Assembly (NCBI RefSeq): GCF_037963145.1
Contig: NZ_CP150144.1
Span: 1,922,001 to 1,986,000 of the forward strand
From: Oceanobacillus sp. FSL K6-2867
Lineage (GTDB): Bacteria; Bacillota; Bacilli; Bacillales; Amphibacillaceae
Length of the DNA stretch: 64,000 bases
Direction: 5' to 3'
Within the stretch, counting starts at the first letter, position 1. Each line of letters begins with the position of its first letter. Made by a program: the position numbers and the translations under genes. The notes under the pieces were generated by a model. It saw only the letters and a list, made by a program, of their open reading frames with translations, was not told the origin of the DNA and did no database searches. Of the stretch, positions 1-7,651 are shown in pieces.

Positions 1-934
1 GAGTATGCCAAAACACACCTAGTTTACCGTTTAATTCTTCACGTTTTTTAAATGATTCAACTCCATTATTAACACCTAAAAATTGATGGTTTTTAGCCAA
101 TATTTTCATTCTTTTATTTTCAAATAAAATAAAATTCTCTACATAGTCGAGTAACGTTTCATGTTTCAAAAGATTCTCTAACAAATACTGAATACTTGTT
201 CCGTCAGAACGTATTTGCTGACGATTTATCATGTCGTCTTCTGTTGAACGTAACCATTCGAAAAAGTGATTGTAATTGGCTGTAAAACTGCCTATTCTCG
301 TTTCAGATGCATTTGATAGAACGCATAATTGATTAAAATGAAATAATTGAGGAATATCACGAATATAGTCCTGTAAATTTTTATCATATGCCGTTTTTAA
401 TTTAACATCTGAATTCTTCAGTTCAATAAAAACTATTGGCAATCCATTCACAAATAAAAGTAAGTCTGGTCTGCGATGTTGCGTTTCTCCTTTAATCCAC
501 ATTTGAGAAACAAGTGTAAACTTATTATTAGATGCAGTATTAAAATCAGTGATACGAACTGTTTCATATTGTTTCTTACCATCTTTTTCGAATTCTACAT
601 GGATCCCATTTTTTAGCTGTCTATACCGTTCATAGTTAACGACCTCAAGTTCTTTATCTGTAAACGGGCGTCTGAAGTCTTGTACAATATCTTTCAATAA
701 ACGTGTTGGTATATGTGGATTTAGATTTTGCAAACTCGCAAAAAACACCTTTGGGAGAATTGTTTCCTGTATGTGAGAACGCCCTGTTCCATCATCTTCA
801 CTTTCTAATACATTTAATGAAGAGAACACTTTATTTGCATTGATATTTGCATTAATAAAATTATAATACTCATTTTTTGATAACTCCTGAATACATGCCT
901 GTTCAATCATATCTTCAGTAATTACCTTCCTCAT
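1..934 (-). CDS. hsdR: Type I restriction enzyme HsdR subunit, N-terminal part (cut by window edge)
   Basis: This is the motor/endonuclease subunit of a type I restriction-modification complex, which cleaves unmodified DNA after ATP-driven translocation. About 311 residues are readable from an ATG at 934, preceded by a GGAGGGG ribosome binding site. The HSDR_N nuclease domain carries a PD-(D/E)xK signature: RRPDLLLFVNG followed by IVFIELKN, giving the catalytic Asp and the Glu-x-Lys pair. The frame is open to the window edge. The segment near the edge (GVNNGVESF) is where family members approach the helicase Walker A, which would lie outside the window. It starts 17 bp after the hsdS stop, completing an hsdM-hsdS-hsdR order. 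Whether the full gene is intact cannot be seen. Confidence 0.9.
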   Translation of the reverse strand, partial: MRKVITEDMIEQACIQELSKNEYYNFINANINANKVFSSLNVLESEDDGTGRSHIQETILPKVFFASLQNLNPHIPTRLLKDIVQDFRRPFTDKELEVVNYERYRQLKNGIHVEFEKDGKKQYETVRITDFNTASNNKFTLVSQMWIKGETQHRRPDLLLFVNGLPIVFIELKNSDVKLKTAYDKNLQDYIRDIPQLFHFNQLCVLSNASETRIGSFTANYNHFFEWLRSTEDDMINRQQIRSDGTSIQYLLENLLKHETLLDYVENFILFENKRMKILAKNHQFLGVNNGVESFKKREELNGKLGVFWHT

Positions 935-951
935 ATTACCCCTCCTTTATT

Positions 952-2109
952 TCATTTCACTTCAATTGAACCGTTCATCAAACGTGGTAGAAGTAAATCA
1001 CGTTGTTTGATGAGATTTTGATTTTGTTGATTTAAATAATCCTTTTTCATATTTAAATCTCTAAAAATATCATTAAATTTATGTAACACAGTTTCATTTG
1101 GTAATAACAATTTTAACCTCTTCAAATTAGTTATTGTTAAAGCACTTTGTGATGTACCTATTGTATACATCTGTAAGCTCCGATACCCCATATCAGAATT
1201 TAGCCAATAATATAAATAATATGAGAGTACTGGGTTTGAACTACTCTGAATCCATGTTAGGTTCCCATCCTTAAAATAAAATGGATTATCGTCAGTAATA
1301 AGCAGTGGGATGCCTATTGTTCCAACAGATGTAATTAAAATATCATTTCTTTGAGGTACACCGAATTTCTTTTTAAATTCCTCGTACTTATTATCCGATA
1401 TATGTAATAGTTCTGATACTGCTTCACCATTTGATAGTTTTATAACCTCTTTAGATCGGTAGAATGGAATTCCAGATTCTACATAATCGGAACTGTATAC
1501 TCTTTTGCTGGAAGAAACATTAAATATATCGCCTATTTTTTTTACTTCCCATCCTTCAGGTATTCCTTTAACAAACTTCGTGTTTTCATATCCTGGAAAT
1601 CTCATTCGCACAAACCATTCTTTATAAATCTCTTCCGCAGCTTGTTCTAAAACTTCAATTCTACGATTGTTATTTTCAATTAGTTTATCGTATGTAGAAA
1701 GGACATTTGCTATTTTTTCCTGTTTCTTTATATCAGGGATTTTTATTTTTAACAAGCCGATATGATTTCTGTTTAATGTTGGAACTCCTGCTCCAGAATT
1801 AAACTGCTCTAAACCCATTGTCTGCAAAAAGTAATATATAAAATTAGTATTATTTCCTTTAGAATCTTTTACATATAAAGTTGTGTTCAATGGCCAAGCC
1901 TTTTTGTTCACAATTTGCACCTTGCCTATGGAACCCGATCGTCCCACCGTTACTACGGGGGGATCAACTTTATATTCGTTATGATAGCTACGAATATTAG
2001 TAGAAGCAATAACTGGATAATTTCCTTCCCTGCTTTTATCATGGGGTAAGTCGTATCCCCTTTTTAAAGTAACAAAGTCTTTTAACTTGATTGTTTTCCA
2101 CTCACTCAT
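952..2109 (-). CDS. hsdS: Type I restriction-modification specificity subunit HsdS
   Basis: HsdS sets the DNA target of the HsdM methyltransferase and the HsdRMS nuclease. The 385-residue protein has the usual two-fold layout: TRD1 (about 1-135), a central conserved helix around IENNNRRIEVLEQAAEEIY, TRD2 starting near EGWEVKKIGDIF, and a C-terminal helix (NQNLIKQRDLLLPRLMNG). I start it at the ATG at 2109, which overlaps the hsdM stop by 8 bases; a TTG two codons upstream is the alternative. The overlap suggests translational coupling to hsdM. Both TRDs look full length, so the target should be bipartite, but the recognition sequence cannot be read from the protein. Confidence 0.93.
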   Translation of the reverse strand: MSEWKTIKLKDFVTLKRGYDLPHDKSREGNYPVIASTNIRSYHNEYKVDPPVVTVGRSGSIGKVQIVNKKAWPLNTTLYVKDSKGNNTNFIYYFLQTMGLEQFNSGAGVPTLNRNHIGLLKIKIPDIKKQEKIANVLSTYDKLIENNNRRIEVLEQAAEEIYKEWFVRMRFPGYENTKFVKGIPEGWEVKKIGDIFNVSSSKRVYSSDYVESGIPFYRSKEVIKLSNGEAVSELLHISDNKYEEFKKKFGVPQRNDILITSVGTIGIPLLITDDNPFYFKDGNLTWIQSSSNPVLSYYLYYWLNSDMGYRSLQMYTIGTSQSALTITNLKRLKLLLPNETVLHKFNDIFRDLNMKKDYLNQQNQNLIKQRDLLLPRLMNGSIEVK

Positions 2110-3793
2110 ACTCAATCACCAAACTATCCAAATTCTTTTCAATCTGTTCTTCCAAGTCTTTTGCTTCTTCATTTAATTGTTTGAATTCATCATTTAAATC
2201 TGATAGTTTTTCCTTATACTCATCCGCTGCCATGCCATCATCTTCAATGACAACACCTACATACCTTCCAGGATTTAGTGAATAATCTTGATCGATAATT
2301 CCATCTTCACCATCAAGCTGAGCCACTTTACATAAACCGATGACATCTTGATATTTTCCATCAGGAAAACGTTCTAGCAACCAATCAATTTGTTTCTGGA
2401 AATATTTCTTATCTTCTTCTGAGTCTGCATTATCGCTATTCATCTCATATTCCTTAATCAGTGAATAAAAACTTTCACTATCTTCTTCATATAAACGGTT
2501 AATAATGGCTAGGTTCTTTATTTGCTCGTCAGAAAACTCTCTTAATGCGCGATCGACTTGAGTAAATATATTGCGTGCATCAATAAATAGTATTTCATCT
2601 TTCTTTTTCTTTTGTTTATCAAAGAACCATAATGTAGCTGGTAAAGTTACAGTACTAAACATATTTGATGGAAGTGCAACCATTTGAGAAACAATACCAT
2701 CTTCTATTAATGCTTTGCGGATTTCCTTTTCACTATGTCCTGCATCTGAAGCGGAGTTCGCCATAACGAGTGATGCTTTTCCTGTTTCATTTAATGCAGT
2801 GGCAAATTGATTAATCCATAAGTAATTTCCATTTGGTACTTTTGGCTTTTTACCTTTAGTTTGAGGTACACCATATGTATTAAACCTTTGTTGATCCTTT
2901 ACTAAATCCAATTCAACATTGTCAACATTAAATGGCGGATTCGCTAATACGTAATCAAAATTACCAAATGAATCATATGGATCGGCATAATATGAATTTG
3001 CCTCTGTTACTTCCCCACGGATATTATTTAAAAATAAGTTCATTTTTGCTAGTTTAACTGTTTCACCTGTGCGTTCTACTCCATACGCTCTTAAGTTTAA
3101 AGGTGTTCCGCCATTCTTTACTTTATGTTCTTGGGCATAATGAGCTGTTTGAACAAACATACCACCAGAACCACAAGCAGGGTCTAACACCTTTCCTTCC
3201 ATTGGTTGCAAAACTTCAACCATATAACGTACAACACTTCTAGGTGTGTAGAACTCTCCTCCACCTTGGCCTTCAGCTAATGCAAATTCTCCTAGAAAAT
3301 ATTCATAGACTTCGCCAAAGATATCATTTTGGGAATCTGTTGGAATGTCATTAAAGTTTCTCAGTAGTCTGTTTAAAATTTTGTTGTTATCTTCAGCATT
3401 TAAATTATGATAATTATCTTTTGGTAATACGCCTACAAATTCTGGAGAATATTCTTCTATACCTTCCATTGCATCCTTAACTTTATTGGCTATATCTTCC
3501 TCTTCGTTTAAATTAAGTAAATATGAAAAACGCGATTGTTCTGGTAAATAAAACCCGCATTTTTCAATTGCTATCTCTTCAATTCTTTTTTCACGTCTTC
3601 CACCTTTTAACGCTTCATACTCTTGCATAATTTCAGATTCATATTGTTCGTATTTTGCATCTGCGAACTTTAAAAAGATTAGTCCAAGTACGGGAATTGA
3701 GTAAGATGAAGCTTTTAAACCTGAATTTGCCCGTAATTCATCTGCAGTATTCCATAAGTTTTTCTTTAAGTTATTTAGTCTCTCTTGATTCAA
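2102..3793 (-). CDS. hsdM: Type I restriction-modification DNA methyltransferase HsdM
   Basis: HsdM is the N6-adenine methyltransferase of the type I complex and protects host DNA. It has 563 residues: an HsdM N-terminal helical domain (about 1-140), the GEFYTPR motif near 179-185, the SAM-binding motif I DPACGSGG at 204-211 and the catalytic NPPF at 285-288 (N6-adenine class). The C-terminus is a long charged helix that would contact HsdS. The start is a TTG at 3793, eight bases after AGGAGG. It is the first gene of the hsd operon, 180 bp downstream of radC and on the same strand, with a terminator between them, so it probably has its own promoter. All catalytic residues are present, so the methylase half appears functional. 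Confidence 0.95.
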   Translation of the reverse strand: MNQERLNNLKKNLWNTADELRANSGLKASSYSIPVLGLIFLKFADAKYEQYESEIMQEYEALKGGRREKRIEEIAIEKCGFYLPEQSRFSYLLNLNEEEDIANKVKDAMEGIEEYSPEFVGVLPKDNYHNLNAEDNNKILNRLLRNFNDIPTDSQNDIFGEVYEYFLGEFALAEGQGGGEFYTPRSVVRYMVEVLQPMEGKVLDPACGSGGMFVQTAHYAQEHKVKNGGTPLNLRAYGVERTGETVKLAKMNLFLNNIRGEVTEANSYYADPYDSFGNFDYVLANPPFNVDNVELDLVKDQQRFNTYGVPQTKGKKPKVPNGNYLWINQFATALNETGKASLVMANSASDAGHSEKEIRKALIEDGIVSQMVALPSNMFSTVTLPATLWFFDKQKKKKDEILFIDARNIFTQVDRALREFSDEQIKNLAIINRLYEEDSESFYSLIKEYEMNSDNADSEEDKKYFQKQIDWLLERFPDGKYQDVIGLCKVAQLDGEDGIIDQDYSLNPGRYVGVVIEDDGMAADEYKEKLSDLNDEFKQLNEEAKDLEEQIEKNLDSLVIEYE

Positions 3794-3953
3794 TGAAAAT
3801 TCCTCCTGAAGTTTATACTGATACGTTATCTATTTATAATATTTTAATCTCTTAAAGTCTTAATTTGCATACTTTATACCTATAATTACATTCTACCATA
3901 AATTAGCTCTTACTTTTTATTCAATACCTGTTCTATGTAGATGCTTGAAGAAA

Positions 3954-3975
3954 AAGGGAGTTGTTTCTCTCCCTT
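3954..3975 (-). terminator. Rho-independent terminator of the radC-like gene
   Basis: The minus strand reads AAGGGAG, an 8-base loop, CTCCCTT, then a run of T. The hairpin overlaps the stop codon of the radC-like gene. It should separate radC transcription from the hsd operon that follows. Confidence 0.75.
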
Positions 3976-4348
3976 AGATGTAACCTCTTTCTTTCAAGCT
4001 AGTGAAACTATCATCACCGTTTACTACTAAATGGTCAAGCACCTCAATCCCTAGAAGCTTTCCTGCTTCTACTAATCTTTTTGTAACGTTTATATCTTCT
4101 ATTGATGGTGTAATATCACCACTTGGATGCTGATGCGCAACAATGACACTTGCTGCATTATTGAGTATTGCTGATTTAAACACCTCTCGTGAATGTACAA
4201 TCGAGGAATTCAACAAACCAACATGACAGCGATGAACCGCAATGACGTTATTTTTCGTATTTAAACACATAACAAAGAATACTTCACGATCATCACGACC
4301 TATAAAACGAGTTGCAATCTTTGCTCCATCTTTCGGACATTTTACCAT
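3974..4348 (-). CDS. radC: Short RadC-like JAMM/MPN+ domain protein
   Basis: This protein has only the C-terminal JAMM domain of RadC (124 residues from the ATG at 4348, behind GGAGGG; a TTG 16 codons upstream lacks a ribosome binding site). The complete metal-site pattern is present: upstream Glu55, then H72-x-H74-x7-S82-x2-D85 in HQHPSGDITPSIED. The N-terminal helix-hairpin-helix part of chromosomal RadC (about 225 residues in all) is missing. Such stand-alone forms are common in plasmids, phages and integrative elements, and their role is not established; a DNA-repair role for RadC itself has been disputed. Its position between the hsd operon and a conjugative module fits mobile-element cargo. 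Confidence 0.88.
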   Translation of the reverse strand: MVKCPKDGAKIATRFIGRDDREVFFVMCLNTKNNVIAVHRCHVGLLNSSIVHSREVFKSAILNNAASVIVAHQHPSGDITPSIEDINVTKRLVEAGKLLGIEVLDHLVVNGDDSFTSLKERGYI

Positions 4349-4722
4349 GTAATTTACACCCTCCTCAGCTTCACATAATTTGTTCGATACGTACAATCTC
4401 TAAAATGGTTTCCATATTGATCAACTTTTCTAATAATTTTTGACCTTTTTGGTCACCATTCAATCAATCTCCGCATCGATTTTTGTCAAGTGGCGTAAGT
4501 AGCGATAGCATCAAGTGATTTGTAGATATGATGAGTAAAGCCCAATAAATTAGAGTACGTTTAAAGCGTTAATTGCTTTATTACGCACTCTTATCCACTT
4601 GGCTTTGCCATTATATCCGAAGAACGAAGACCCTTTACATAATCGATAATGTGTCCATACTCTACAGACGCATTAGGAGATTACAATTAGGGGAGCTGAA
4701 AAGGAGAAACGTGTAATACTTG
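4349..4722. other. Non-coding spacer without recognised content
   Basis: This 374-bp stretch upstream of the radC-like gene holds no open frame I can support, no terminator with a clear T-run and no recognisable tRNA or att repeat of the rpsI end. A weak palindrome (GACCTTTTTGGTC) lies near 4441. Confidence 0.5.
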
Positions 4723-5481
4723 TTACTCTTCCGTTACATCTTTATAGTAATAAAAACTTTCGGGAGAGCGACTTGCTTCAACTTCTTTAAAATTGTAATT
4801 TTCTATAAGTTCATTTTCATTATTTATTATTTCTTCTAGCTCGTTAATTTTTTTCAATTCTTCTTTCTCTATCTCTTCAATTTCTGTCTGATATTGAATG
4901 GAATATTGCACACTCATTTTGTGATTTTCTTCTTCAACAGCCTCTTCTATCATTTCAATTACTTCTACAGCTTTTTGCATAATAGCTATTTTTTCTTTAA
5001 TCATATCAAGTGAATCGCTTTTAAATAACTCAAAGAATAACAGTTGGTCTTTACTGGAAATTATTCCGTTGGACTTTGCTATTTGAAATTTTGCTAGTCC
5101 TAGTGGTATATATGAGTCTTTATAATAAATTGCCCTTTTTTTAAGGCGATTCATTAATAATTCATTTACACGCACATCCTTTAACATTTTAATAATATCG
5201 TCTTTCTTATATCTTGTTCCCTGTGTAGAACCTTCTATTTTTATAATTGTATCTCTTTCTATATCTGTGATTGGAAAAGCATTGTTTATTTCTTTATATT
5301 TTCGATCAATATAGTTCTTGATATATTCACGCATCTTATCTGCATTTATTATATGATGATTATTTCCATTTTCATCTAATAACCGTAATACTTCTCGTGA
5401 GAAATCATCCTTGTCATAACCTATTTCTAAATGTACTAATCTCAACACTTCTTCCATAGCCACCATATCCGTATTTTTCAT
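4723..5481 (-). CDS. Unrecognised 252-residue coiled-coil protein
   Basis: I do not recognise this family. The start is an ATG at 5481 behind a GGAGAGG site. The N-terminal two thirds (about 1-160) look globular and helical, with many charged residues. From about 160 to 235 the sequence is strongly Glu/Lys/Ile-rich with heptad-like spacing, consistent with a coiled coil. There is no signal peptide, membrane segment, zinc motif or nucleotide-binding loop. It is transcribed away from the conjugation module and towards radC and hsd. It could be an element regulator, an anti-defence or defence accessory protein, or a replication accessory. No phage-type repressor (ImmR-like) is visible elsewhere in the module, which leaves the regulator role open. 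Function is not assigned. Confidence 0.7.
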   Translation of the reverse strand: MKNTDMVAMEEVLRLVHLEIGYDKDDFSREVLRLLDENGNNHHIINADKMREYIKNYIDRKYKEINNAFPITDIERDTIIKIEGSTQGTRYKKDDIIKMLKDVRVNELLMNRLKKRAIYYKDSYIPLGLAKFQIAKSNGIISSKDQLLFFELFKSDSLDMIKEKIAIMQKAVEVIEMIEEAVEEENHKMSVQYSIQYQTEIEEIEKEELKKINELEEIINNENELIENYNFKEVEASRSPESFYYYKDVTEE

Positions 5482-5542
5482 ATGCGACCCTCTCCTTTAT
5501 TAATATTCTAACATTAGTATAAACCACAACCTATATGTAAAA

Positions 5543-5566
5543 AGGGGGTGGAATCTATTACCCCCT
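5543..5566 (-). terminator. Hairpin with T-run on the minus strand
   Basis: AGGGGGT and ACCCCCT form a perfect 7-bp stem around a 10-base loop, followed on the minus strand by TTTTT. As a terminator it would stop transcription entering from the conjugation module, or attenuate a leader of the 252-residue gene. Its G-run/C-run form also resembles the GC-rich palindromes at origins of transfer in the ICEBs1/Tn916 group, so a DNA-level role is possible. Confidence 0.55.
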
Positions 5567-5666
5567 CCTTATCCATGCCGTCCTTTAGTAGTGTTAAACC
5601 TGAGAGATAATTCTGCAGGTTTCTTTCAAAAATAAAGTGTACCAATGAAGGAGAGTAAAAAATACG

Positions 5667-6023
5667 ATGAAAAAACTAAGAGGATTCAACAAATTCGACT
5701 GCGAAGCATTTTTCAAGGACAAAGATGTGCGTGTGATGGCTCATGAAGCATGGAATGAATACGACGATGGAAAAATCACAAAACAGCTAGGTACGAAATA
5801 TAAATGTGTGATAGCCACAGACAGGACAGAATACCCAGGCAAAGATGTTGAACCAGATCTTAATGCTGGAGAAAAAATTGACGTTAAAGTACCTCAACAA
5901 CCAAAGGATTATAAGAAGTTCAGTCGTATCACGTTTGTGAATCCAACCGCAAGTGTATACGGAACGTTCCAATCAGAGCTCAGCGTTAAAGCAGATGATG
6001 TGGAAATTACTCAGCCTAAGTAA
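5667..6023 (+). CDS. Small conjugative-element protein, possibly HelP/DUF961-like
   Basis: This is a 118-residue soluble protein with its start behind GAAGGAG. It sits immediately upstream of the coupling protein gene, the place held in ICEBs1 by helP (ydcP) and in Tn916 by the orf23/orf22 DUF961 genes. Those proteins are thought to be OB-fold, single-strand-binding helicase processivity factors used during rolling-circle replication. The C-terminal pattern here (ITFVNPTASVYG...VKADDVE) loosely resembles the end of that family, but the match is from memory and weak. There is no catalytic motif. The family assignment is inference from position and size; a different element-specific accessory is possible. 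Confidence 0.5.
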   Translation: MKKLRGFNKFDCEAFFKDKDVRVMAHEAWNEYDDGKITKQLGTKYKCVIATDRTEYPGKDVEPDLNAGEKIDVKVPQQPKDYKKFSRITFVNPTASVYGTFQSELSVKADDVEITQPK

Positions 6024-6076
6024 AGGACAAGGGACAATTAGTTCCCTTTCTTTCATTACCATTTCAATGCATGTGA

Positions 6077-6096
6077 CCGCCCCTAATAAGGGGCGG
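6077..6096. other. GC-rich perfect palindrome upstream of the coupling protein gene
   Basis: A 7-bp stem (CCGCCCC/GGGGCGG) closes a 6-base loop TAATAA, 26 bp before the coupling protein start. No T-run follows on the plus strand, so it is not a standard terminator. It could regulate translation or act as a single-strand DNA structure during transfer. Confidence 0.5.
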
Positions 6097-6122
6097 AATC
6101 ACAATATTAGGATGTGAATTAC

Positions 6123-7433
6123 ATGAAGAAGACATACCGAATGCAACGTGGGTTTATTTCGTTTCTAATCATCGGATTATTTCTCGTTTTATGGTTTTTC
6201 TTTTACAAACTGTATCCATTGATTGCAGAACAAATAGCGATATTACAGCTTCCACATGTTGAGTCACATATCTTCTTGGTTCCTGTTGGTTTGATGGTAA
6301 TCGGCTTATTTGTTGCTTGGTCATTTCGCAATAAACTATGGTTTGGACCACTTTTTTCCGTTCATTACTATTCGATGATAAAACGATTGAGAAGGCATAT
6401 CAAAGATGCAAGATTTGAAGATGAACGTGAGTTTGATAATCGTTTAGTTAGATTACCGAACATCAAAATTGTATTTGATGATAATCGCGCTAGAAAATCA
6501 GGAAAAGTGTTCATTCAAAACTCCATTAAATTCGACAAGAAATTAGAAGACATGAGAATTGATTCAGCGTTAAATGGATATTTGAGTGAACGCCAGTATT
6601 TGTCTAGAGACCGTAATTGGTACAGTTATGAATTTTATGCTGTAGATTCACAAAAACAACTTGAGATTAAATCAGCAAGTGACTTGATTGAATGGTCAAA
6701 CAAGACAGCAGACGATTACGCATTACGCTTGGATGAGCGTGCAACTGTACCGTTTCACCATATGGGATTAAGTGGACAAACAGGTAGCGGTAAGTCCCTG
6801 CTTATTCAAATTCTAGTTGAACAAGTATTAGCGAAAAGTGTCAATCATGAGTTATTCATTATTGATCCAAAGCGTACAGATGTATACCAAATGGCTAAAC
6901 GTACCATTGGTGATAAGCGAACAGCCGACAAGACAAATGCAATTGAATTGATTAAACAATTTCATGAACGAATGAAAGAACGGCAAGATGAGTTGCAAGA
7001 TTATTTCATATCGAATCGCAACAAAACGTATAAGGACGCTGGTCTACCAGCTTTAATTCTGCTTATAGATGAGTTCGGAGCATTGAGAGAATCATGGAGG
7101 ACTTTGGCGAAAAAGGAACGTGATGAAGTCGATAGCATACTGTCTGACGTTGCATTCATGGGTCGTCAACTAGGGTGTATCTTATGGGTAGCGACACAAC
7201 AAATGAATGCTCAAACAATGCCAACAGCGATTAGAGAACAGCTCGTCTTGAAGATTGCTTTAGGTGATAGCGATGAGCAAACCTATAGAACTTTATTTTC
7301 ATCTGGTGTGGATATACCACCAGTCGAGTTTACTGCTGGTCAAGGAATTTACAGTTATCCAGGGCTTGCAAGTGCTGACAATCCACGCTTGTTGACGGTT
7401 CCTTACTGTAGCTTTTTGAATGACAGTACTTAG
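6123..7433 (+). CDS. FtsK/SpoIIIE-type coupling protein (ConQ/TcpA/Tn916 Orf21 class)
   Basis: This membrane ATPase would bring the relaxase-DNA complex to a secretion channel, as ConQ does in ICEBs1. With the ATG at 6123 (AGGA site about 10 bases upstream) it has 436 residues. A GTG three codons earlier is too close to the ribosome binding site. Two membrane helices lie at about 11-37 and 49-66. Walker A is GQTGSGKS at 218-225 and Walker B is LILLIDEFG at 311-319. Length fits ConQ (about 480) and Orf21 (about 460). It lies between the small HelP-like gene and the relaxase, the same order as in ICEBs1. Because no other secretion genes are visible, it may dock to a channel supplied by a co-resident conjugative element. 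Confidence 0.88.
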   Translation: MKKTYRMQRGFISFLIIGLFLVLWFFFYKLYPLIAEQIAILQLPHVESHIFLVPVGLMVIGLFVAWSFRNKLWFGPLFSVHYYSMIKRLRRHIKDARFEDEREFDNRLVRLPNIKIVFDDNRARKSGKVFIQNSIKFDKKLEDMRIDSALNGYLSERQYLSRDRNWYSYEFYAVDSQKQLEIKSASDLIEWSNKTADDYALRLDERATVPFHHMGLSGQTGSGKSLLIQILVEQVLAKSVNHELFIIDPKRTDVYQMAKRTIGDKRTADKTNAIELIKQFHERMKERQDELQDYFISNRNKTYKDAGLPALILLIDEFGALRESWRTLAKKERDEVDSILSDVAFMGRQLGCILWVATQQMNAQTMPTAIREQLVLKIALGDSDEQTYRTLFSSGVDIPPVEFTAGQGIYSYPGLASADNPRLLTVPYCSFLNDST

Positions 7434-7555
7434 CTTTTCCTTAAGGGAGACGGCACAGAGAGCGGAAGGGGACCCGCCGTTTAGGCGGGGAAGGTTCCGC
7501 TTCGTGCTTTACGCCTTTAGGAAAGCTGGCGTCTTGGTAATCACGCCAGCTCCGG
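7432..7555 (+). other. Candidate origin of transfer / double-strand origin between coupling protein and relaxase genes
   Basis: The spacer between the coupling protein and relaxase genes, where ICEBs1 and Tn916 place oriT, is packed with inverted repeats. AGCGGAA (7461-7467) pairs with TTCCGCT (7495-7501) and encloses CCCGCC/GGCGGG (7473-7478, 7484-7489). A second perfect 9-bp stem, AGCTGGCGT (7524-7532) with ACGCCAGCT (7543-7551), closes a 10-base loop CTTGGTAATC. An outer imperfect pair joins AGCTTTTCCTTAAGG (7432-7446) to CCTTTAGGAAAGCT (7514-7527). Position and structure support an oriT that also works as a replication origin. The nick site is not known to me. Confidence 0.6.
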
Positions 7556-7651
7556 TAGGTAGCAAAAACACCCATCAAGACCGTCATAATGGGCTTTTAC
7601 ACTTAAAAAACTTTCTCTAAAGTTTTCCGAACGTAAAGGAGTGAACAGAAC

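Noticed and set aside
1..5666. Left attachment copy of the rpsI 3' end
   Set aside because: I looked for TTAACGTTTTGAG-like sequence and for other copies of the junction repeats and found no convincing match, so no attL is reported.
7420..7620. Small open frame over the oriT candidate
   Set aside because: It crosses the inverted repeats, has an unlikely composition and no ribosome binding site.
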